DNA from: Pomacea canaliculata
Taxonomy: Eukaryota > Mollusca > Gastropoda > Architaenioglossa > Ampullariidae
Length of the DNA: 64,000 nt
NCBI RefSeq assembly: GCF_003073045.1
Contig: NC_037590.1
Location: 1,886,016 to 1,950,015 of the forward strand
Direction: 5' to 3'
Part shown: positions 58,201 to 64,000 of the stretch, one piece after another
How the letters are laid out: each line of letters begins with the position of its first letter
Position numbering within the stretch: position 1 is the stretch's first letter
The notes under the pieces: model-generated
Seen by the model: the letters and a program-made list of their open reading frames with translations, nothing else
Databases searched by the model: none
Told to the model about the DNA's origin: nothing
Position numbers and translations under genes: made by a program

Positions 58201-60958
58201 CGACGATGATGACGATGAGGATGATGATCAATTACATTTATACAGCGCAATATATATCGAGAAACGCGCCCTGAAAATGACAAAACCAATTACAACAGTG
58301 TCGACGGCTGACGAGATTATCCAGAGATTATCAAACAATACCTCGGCATGCTGGCCTGGTACGAGGACACGGTCGCACTTTGTGCACCGGAGACAGTTGG
58401 GGTGCCAGTCTCGCCCGAGAGACGTCTTGCGCTCAGCTGCAACACAAACAAACAAGTGGTTAGTGAATATATTACCTGCAGCTTGTAACACAACATACGA
58501 CGAATATAGATGTTTCCGTTTCTCAGGCGCAAACCCAAAAAACACGAGACGAATGAATGTTTCCGCTTGTGAGCTGCAGGAAGCCTGCCTCCGACGCCAT
58601 AAATCAGAGATACATCCCGGCTTATTCCAGGTGGAAGAAGACAGTTTTACAAGACATACCAGACGAGGTAAAAGAGTTTCTGAACCTCAAGATGATTGGC
58701 GGAATGCGATGAATTCTGTCTACTGCTCTAGACAAACTACGTGGGCAATGAAGGTGATTTCATGTGAAGGTGGTGAGGTGAGTAGATGTAAACAGGGAAT
58801 AAACGGCGGCAACAGTACAAAAACAATAACTAGTAAACGAGAAAGGCCATAAGACCCCTCACAGTTATGAGAAAGGCTGTTTACAAAACACGGACAGGTA
58901 AAAAACAGGTGAGAGAATTTGAACGGTAAGACTTCGAATAGTCTGCCGACTGTAAATGTGGTTTCTAGTCCACTTGACAAAATAGCGCCCCAGTATTCGC
59001 ACCAGAATGAAACTGCGCGTGCAATAGGTATACATGAACAGAACAAAAATAAAAAAATAAGCAGGCCTTTGAAAGCACTTCGTTACGATGACAACACTGA
59101 CACCTGCAGTTCAATTCAAACAGCACCCGAGTACAAAGAGCCACGCACGAAGCTCTGACACAAGCACGCTGACAGTCAAACAGATGTTACATAAAGCCTG
59201 ACAGTACAGGAAACTCGGCAAAAACACTCACAGGCACACGGGTAGACCTACAGATATGCAACTGCAATGAATGTGTGAGCGAGATTTGTGTGTGTGCGTG
59301 TGTGCGCACGCTCGTGCATATATACGCGTATAATTACGCACGTGTATGAGCCTCTAAATTAAATAAATGGTATAATTTGCTACTAATGCCTCTAGCCCTA
59401 CAGCAGTTTATTCTTCACTTACACAAATTAATGTAAAGCTAGTTTTATTTACTGATAAACGACTACGACCGATAACAGAACGACTATAAAAATCTAACGC
59501 CATTGGTTAGAACCGATGGGGAAGCCCACCAAACTCATCCCCGAGGCTTTGGATGTATCATGTACCCGTCTGGATCCTGCCATCACTTTGTTGGGTCTAG
59601 GCTCCAGAGTTCATTGCTGCGCGCGCCAGACAACTACAGAATCGATACAGTACAGCCTCGTCCCGTCCTCGATGATGCCAGACTTCTTTCTGCACATGCG
59701 CAGTGCAGGTCATACCACACAGGGGTCGATATGCATACAACATTCTTACTCGGGTATGTGGGTGGTCATACCTTTGTGTTAAAGGTCTCTGCAGTTTTCA
59801 AACTCTGATATAACAGTGGGCACTCGCATGATGAGTGGCCATCAGCCTGAGTGATGACAGGAAATCACAATCATGCATATCGCGTTATTGTCATCTCGTT
59901 GTTGCTGACGTCCCTCGAATATAATATCGCCGCTAATTTAGCCAAAAAAGTTGATAAAGGTCGAATTTTCACAGACTACTGGTCCGAACAATAAGCGATT
60001 CACGGTCTCTAGCGCAAGGCATTTGAAGGGTGAGCCCAACCTTATCTTTCCACCGGCTTCTGATAAATCTGGTAAACCCAGGACGAAGGAGGGTTATTAG
60101 TGTAAGGCCCAGGCGAGCCTCGAACAGCCTACTTCCCGCTTTGATTTCGAACGCATTAATCTCCACACCAACGATTGACATAATATTGAATCACGCGTAC
60201 AGTGAAAAAAAAAACATGTCCACAGAAACGACTTCTTCACTGCAAACACTACGCGCACCCTTTCCGTTCTCTTGTTATCCCGCTTTTACGTATTTTGGGT
60301 CCGCCTCCTACCCGTTTGTAGCACTTTTAAAGAAAGGCACAAAAACGCTTTGAGTGTAACGAGCTATGTAACAATATGCTCTATGGCCTGTTGGGCTAAA
60401 ATATGGTTTGAAAGAGGGCAACGGGCTTTCAAAAACGCGGTTCACCCACCCAATCACAGCAACAACCAGCTGGACCTTTCAGAACAAACATAAATTCTAT
60501 CTGATAAAAAAAGCTGACACACGGCGACGGAGAGAAAGCAAAAGCCTACTCCAAAAGTTTGAGATTTCCAGGCACGTAACAGGAAAGAGAGCTTACTTGA
60601 AAAACCAGACATCTGAATGATATGTGAAAATGGTACACAGAGGTATAGCTATACTCTTTGAGAATGTGTTTCCCCAGTGTATGCTGTTTTCACATAATTA
60701 TTATTCAGAGAACGTATTTCCTTAAACTCCAGCAGGATGTGTTAAAACTCAACACACAGACGTTCCACTAAGCCCACATCAACGACGCAGTAGTGAGCGG
60801 AGGGTCACTTGATACCGTCCTTCACACCACACAAGTATTGTTACAACGAGCAACATGTGTCATACCCAGACAGTCACAAATTGATTACAACCCGCTCCAC
60901 TAAGGCCAAAGCATAGCATCATTATACACATGTAAAGGTCACTGCAAAGGCTTACCAT
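40190..60958 (-). CDS. Rassf: RASSF2/4/6-type Ras-association (RA) and SARAH scaffold, with a LIM-bearing long isoform
   Basis: Shared exons (- strand): 47614-47692, 45264-45455, 43179-43379, 42701-42802, 42234-42282, 41368-41549, 40509-40606, 40190-40253 (TGA). Recognised landmarks: [18 protein letters not shown] (RASSF2: LNISWGLRRPIRLQMQDD), RRGNIRK…[11 protein letters not shown] (RASSF2: RRGNVRT…FSINGHFYNHK), [39 protein letters not shown], and a C-terminal SARAH helix ([20 protein letters not shown]). The long isoform adds exons 58342-58436 and 55161-55483, carrying most of one CRIP-like LIM domain ([37 protein letters not shown]), as in Drosophila Rassf. Family role: SARAH pairing with Hippo/MST kinase. 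The exon for the first LIM cysteines was not located; ATG at 60956-60958, directly followed by gtaagc, is a possible start. Two other first exons are described separately. Confidence 0.93.
40509..40606 (-). CDS. Rassf: RASSF exon, SARAH domain start
   Basis: Acceptor tttgcag, donor GAAAA/gtgagt; encodes [20 protein letters not shown] and the acidic-basic heptads of the SARAH coiled coil. Confidence 0.92.
41368..41549 (-). CDS. Rassf: RASSF exon, end of RA domain and acidic linker
   Basis: Encodes [19 protein letters not shown]…[12 protein letters not shown]… and then [12 protein letters not shown]. The donor is weak (GAAGAG/gttttg). If it is not used, translation continues VLFAY and stops, giving a protein without SARAH. 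Confidence 0.88.
42234..42282 (-). CDS. Rassf: RASSF small exon in RA domain
   Basis: 49 nt; acceptor tgctatag, donor AATG/gtaagt. Encodes [16 protein letters not shown], matching RASSF2 'IENSAEEFALYVVHTS'. Confidence 0.9.
42701..42802 (-). CDS. Rassf: RASSF exon, RA domain core
   Basis: 34 codons, [20 protein letters not shown] then [14 protein letters not shown]; near-identical layout to RASSF2 'TSVFTPAYGSVTNVRINSTM'. Phase 0 at both ends. Confidence 0.94.
43179..43379 (-). CDS. Rassf: RASSF exon, basic segment and RA start
   Basis: 67 codons, phase 0 both ends. [13 protein letters not shown]…[13 protein letters not shown], then [16 protein letters not shown] and [13 protein letters not shown]. 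Confidence 0.93.
45264..45455 (-). CDS. Rassf: RASSF exon with [13 protein letters not shown] motif
   Basis: 64 codons. The acceptor cacccag/CTG at 45456-45457 was chosen because it restores phase 0 with the upstream exon; an upstream AG (ttcag) would break the frame. Confidence 0.9.
47614..47692 (-). CDS. Rassf: RASSF common exon joined by all first-exon variants
   Basis: Acceptor gttccag/G, donor GAACAG/gtgagg. Encodes [18 protein letters not shown] and HHPMTVEQ. It begins with the third base of a split codon, so any upstream exon must end in phase 2; three candidates do. Confidence 0.85.
47693..49689 (-). other. RASSF intron
   Basis: No exon with family similarity. 48100-48260 and 48960-49100 are GC-richer than their surroundings and could hold untranslated exons; no supporting reading frame. 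Confidence 0.4.
49690..49772 (-). CDS. Rassf: RASSF alternative first exon 1c (MNKRNS form)
   Basis: ATG at 49772; 27 codons ([18 protein letters not shown], then RKYKRSQAY) and two bases, then a good donor (ATACTG/gtgagt). Phase 2 matches the common exon, with TGG (Trp) at the junction. An in-frame TAG lies about 50 nt upstream of the ATG. The basic, Ser/Gly-rich peptide has no recognised domain. Predicted isoform: 349 residues, close to vertebrate RASSF2/4. Confidence 0.6.
49773..53473 (-). other. RASSF intron or upstream of exon 1c
   Basis: AT-rich, non-coding. Immediately above exon 1c, the reading [20 protein letters not shown]…LVQILEQK stops at the TGA overlapping the ATG of 1c; probably 5' UTR, possibly a small upstream ORF. 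Confidence 0.4.
53474..53613 (-). CDS. Rassf: RASSF alternative first exon 1b (MGC form), candidate
   Basis: ATG at 53613 opens 46 codons plus two bases, ending at a strong donor (ATGAGTGG/gtaagt). The phase again fits the common exon at 47692. The N-terminus [13 protein letters not shown] has Gly2, Cys3 and Cys6, the layout of N-myristoylated and palmitoylated proteins, which would tether this isoform to membranes. Four cysteines in all, no zinc-finger spacing. The surrounding 53.4-53.87 kb is GC-richer than neighbouring introns, as expected of a promoter. No family similarity; could be a chance ORF. Confidence 0.42.
54440..54620. repeat. Dispersed fragment of the tandem unit
   Basis: 'aagacgccatacgaagtgagaaatgtttacttgtacacag…cacttcttatgatgcacaataaactta' matches 16531-16640 and 20187-20300, the stretch just beyond the 3' end of the GIY-YIG-like ORF. 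So that sequence is repeated outside the tandem array. Confidence 0.7.
55161..55483 (-). CDS. Rassf: RASSF exon, second half of LIM domain and linker
   Basis: Acceptor tggcag, donor AAAGCT/gtgagt (phase 2). [20 protein letters not shown] is the C-terminal half of a CRIP-type LIM finger (human CRIP1: HEGKPYCNHPCYAAMFGP). Then about 85 residues of Ser/Pro/Arg-rich linker ending [14 protein letters not shown]. Confidence 0.9.
56160..56265. repeat. Alternating purine-pyrimidine (GC/GT) tract
   Basis: gcgcgcgtgtgcacgtgtgtgcgtgc…acacgcgcgcgtgtgtgcacg, a Z-DNA-prone sequence. Similar tracts lie at about 57587-57630 and 59290-59350 in the same gene's introns. Confidence 0.7.
58342..58436 (-). CDS. 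Rassf: RASSF exon, first half of LIM domain
   Basis: Acceptor tgtgttgcag, donor GCCGAG/gtattg. [32 protein letters not shown]: contains the H-x2-C-x2-C-x2-C zinc ligands. Begins one base into a codon, so a preceding exon ending '…VYF' plus G is expected but was not found by eye. Confidence 0.9.
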
Positions 60959-61560
60959 CTTGATACAATCTCTGAATAACACTGCCCATGAGTCGTCTCT
61001 GGTCAATACATCCACGACACACGACAGCCCGCACGCCGACAGGCCCAGCACATGGTTGAATCAGGTGAACGAACGCTCGGGGCTCTGTGAACGCATGACG
61101 CGATTCACTGGGCGAAGGAAGGTTGGATTACCAAGACACGGGTACGGGAGGGTGGACGTATGTCGTTGGTCGGTGGGGGGGAAGGCAGAAGTGTCGGCGG
61201 TGACAACGGTGTCGCGGCGAGACGTAGTCGCCAGACGGGAGGGAGATCACATGGTGACGTCACACTGGCAGGGAAGTGAGGCTAATGGTCAGTGTCTGGT
61301 TTGGCGGGTGGCGCCTGGAGCACGTGACAGGTATAACGGCGGTGATGTTTTGCCCACTAGAAGTAGAGAGCACGGGTAGGGAATGGGTAAGTAAGTACTG
61401 TTAGCAGCTGGTTGTACTGGCGTGCGCCGAGCTGCGCTGACAGGTGCGGAGAGTGTTGTTGCAGCGATTGCTGCTGTTGTTGGCGGTGTCGCCAAATTGT
61501 GGAGGAGGCTGCTGCGAGTGCGTGGTTGCCTTGTCCGCCTCTCACTGGTGAGCTCTCCTT
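60956..61560 (-). promoter_or_regulatory. Rassf: RASSF long-form promoter and 5' exon region
   Basis: A GC- and CpG-rich block unlike the rest of the window, lying just beyond the LIM exons. A perfect palindromic CRE, TGACGTCA, is at 61255-61262. On the minus strand an ATG in good context (atcaagATGg, 60956-60958) abuts a donor gtaagc, so exon 1 may supply only the initiator Met, as expected if the next exon starts at the LIM cysteines. Transcription start not determined. Confidence 0.45.
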
Positions 61561-64000
61561 TCATTCAGCTGTGTTCTTGTGATCGATTGGCTTCTTTACT
61601 TAGAACGCCGTGCAGCATTCAAGTCTGGCTACCGCGTGCACAAGAGTCACGTGCAGGGAGGGTTTATTTAATTATTTTTAAACAAACTGTTGCACAAGCT
61701 GTCAGCTCCATGCACATCAGCTGATTTCCGAAACAAGTGTAGGAGTCAAGACTAAAATGGCACACACAAGCGTTTTGTAAGGATGCTGAATCGACACAGG
61801 TGATCACCAGCTGCAGACCCCCATTGTAGTGCTCTCCCTTGAGTAGTGACGTTTCGCGATAGTCTGGCTGCCGCGGTGAAACCCCAGTACCTGCAGTACA
61901 GGGGTACGATCCGAACCCTGATGTAAACATACTGAAACTGGTTTGCTGATGAAGCAGATGATGTCGAGTAAAGCACATTACTCATCTCGTGGCACACAAC
62001 CTTTCTCGGCAATAACATATAATATTTACAACCCTTAAAAGTCATGGAATTTCCCGCGCGCTTTGAAGCCCGCTATGCACAACTGATGACTGAGGAAAAG
62101 AAACAATTATAGTTAAAAAAAAAATACTGAGATCAGTCTACATTATAGACAAGTCCGTTCGTCCACTAGCTCACATGCATGAAAGTGTACTCGTTTTTAG
62201 TACATACACGCTTGCAATTCTTTAACACTTTGTGACTCAAAAGGTATTAGAGTGTGTATGTGTAGGGAGGGGGGAGAAAAGGACCTTCAAGAGTGTCTCC
62301 TACAATGTATTCATTTCATGTATTTCATATAAACCTCTTTACCACTTCAACATTATCATCCCAATGAGTCAAACAAGACGAACTCTAGTCATCGATCGAT
62401 GTTGCCATTTCATGGTCTGTAAGACGGATTGGTGATGATTACAGAAAGAATACTACAGAAACTCTGAAGTCACTTCTTTTGTTTCTACTGTCATTCCGCG
62501 AATAACTGTCCAGTCTTACTAAATGTACATGCGATCGGACCGTCTTTTGTCCAGAATCGTCATATTCACCTGAAATTTGACAAGCTACAAATCTTTAGTC
62601 CACCGAGTGTTTGTCGTCCTGTATTCTCACATTAAGCGACACCAAACCTTGGCAATGATGCTAACCCGAGACGAGGGCAAGTAACTCAAGCTCGGCTTTG
62701 TCAGTTTTGTTGCCCAACCCTTCCATGACTACTCATTGATGGTAATATCAGAGCGGTTGGACTTCCGCCAAATGACTGGAACTTATTTTTCTAGCCTCCG
62801 TTTTCTCCGTCTCAAGACCGTCAGGCAGTTTTCCGAGCTCAATCATACCCCGAAAATCAAGGTAACCTAAGATATTTGCACATTAACATGTAGACGATCG
62901 TAAGATGGTAAGTGCACCTTTACAACAGGAAAACGGTTATTTTGGAAAGGAGCATGGCCACGAAAATAGCAAGGCTGATTGGAGGGACGGGAATCGATGG
63001 GCAGTTGTCGAATAGGGGACTCCCTACAAAGGCCAGGAGACGAGTAATATTCATGTAACACTAAACCAAAGCAGTAAGAGTTTCGCAATGAGCTCTAACT
63101 TCATGTAGAGAGAACAGAGATGATGTTCAAAAAGTTGGATGAATGCGGGTGATTGCGAACGGTTGGAGTGGGGGAGACGGTGGGCGACATAAAGAGAAAA
63201 AGAAGACAGGTGCGTGTGCACGTACACACACAGGCGTGTGCGCACATGCATACATAAATATTATAAATAGAAAAGAAAGGAAGAGACATTGTCAGAGAAA
63301 GAAATAAAAAGAGCTGATATAAAAATGTACCCGCTCATTCAGACTTGAAAACCCACGTAGGCAACAAAGGTCGTTGCCATAGCAGAGAGATGTGGATAAT
63401 TTCTTGTTTTCCTTTTAGCATTTATAGCACTAATGAAATTACTGCATCATCGTCAAATTGGTTATTTTTAAAGTGTCAATACTTTGAGGTTAATAAAATA
63501 TTAATGGAATTGCGTGAGGATCATTATTGGATTGTCACTGTGTGAGCTATTTACGACAGATTCTAGTGTAAAGTGAGGTGTCAGAGGACGTGGAGTGGGT
63601 ATCAGTAAATATTTATGACAGCACGATGACTGGCCTGAGGACCACAGCGACAAATCAGAGCTGCCAAGCTGTGGGGTCTGACAAAGGACTACGGTACTGC
63701 ATGTCTGGATGTTAACAGATGAAGAGAAGGAAAATCAAGACAGAGTGGTGCAATCGGGTGCCCTCAAGCATGGCTGGCCGACTGGGCGCCTGCGTGCATC
63801 CTTCAGTCTAGCCCATCTCAGCTGGGTGTTTGCAGACATATTCTCATCCGAGTGTTAACGAATGTGTTACTAATGTCCTCACCCATTCTCAAGCAGGGCC
63901 AAAACTAAAATCCAACATCAAATGGTCATTGTGGAAGTGGGATAAAATGCGACAAGTACATAAACTAAAGATAATATTTGTTGATTAGTCTGAATCATTG
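61561..64000. other. No gene recognised
   Basis: Moderately AT-rich with scattered short ORFs lacking splice partners or family motifs. Nothing supportable beyond RASSF upstream sequence. Confidence 0.5.

Noticed and set aside
57935-58852. 305-codon + strand ORF, the longest in the window
   Set aside because: It runs antisense across the well-supported RASSF LIM exon at 58342-58436 and through introns, has low-complexity DDDD and no family motif; a chance opening in GC-richer DNA.
61289-61564. Minus-strand 91-codon ORF upstream of RASSF
   Set aside because: Probably openness due to GC/CpG-rich promoter or 5' UTR sequence; Ala/Thr/Pro-rich with no motif.

Overview
The window looks like intron-rich, AT-rich nuclear DNA of an invertebrate animal. 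A lophotrochozoan, probably a gastropod mollusc, is the best guess: multi-exon caspases with long divergent linkers, a RASSF gene that carries a LIM domain (vertebrate RASSFs lack one), many hAT-type MITEs and abundant dinucleotide repeats. The taxon is an inference. I see no bacterial features, tRNA, rRNA or CRISPR array.

Layout. (1) Positions 699-2006, + strand: the last three coding exons of a single-pass TNF-receptor-family protein with one BCMA/TACI-like cysteine-rich domain; its upstream exons lie outside the window. (2) 4.2-15.8 kb, + strand: caspase A, with a non-coding first exon and six coding exons (508 codons). (3) 15.44-23.35 kb: two head-to-tail copies of a 3.5-4.2 kb unit. Each begins in the caspase A 3' UTR and carries a minus-strand ORF with a GIY-YIG-like motif pattern and a TATA-type, possibly divergent promoter. 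Three MITEs with target duplications sit in one copy or the other, so they arrived after the duplication. (4) 24.6-33.9 kb, + strand: caspase B, a tandem paralogue of A with identical intron phases and a much shorter N-terminus (414 codons). Its promoter and first two exons lie between two inverted copies of a dispersed repeat. (5) 40.19-61.5 kb, - strand: a RASSF2/4/6-type gene with C-terminal RA and SARAH domains. It has a LIM-bearing long form and two further candidate first exons that splice in the same phase to the same common exon. It converges on caspase B.

Together the recognisable genes form a cell-death/growth-control neighbourhood: a death-receptor-superfamily protein, two effector-type caspases and a Hippo-pathway RASSF scaffold. 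Physical linkage is what the sequence shows; functional linkage is inference. From 61.6 kb to the end I recognise no gene.

Exons were placed by hand from GT/AG signals, reading-frame phase, comparison of caspase A with B, and remembered family sequences. No alignment or database search was run. The exon for the first zinc-binding cysteines of the RASSF LIM domain was not found.
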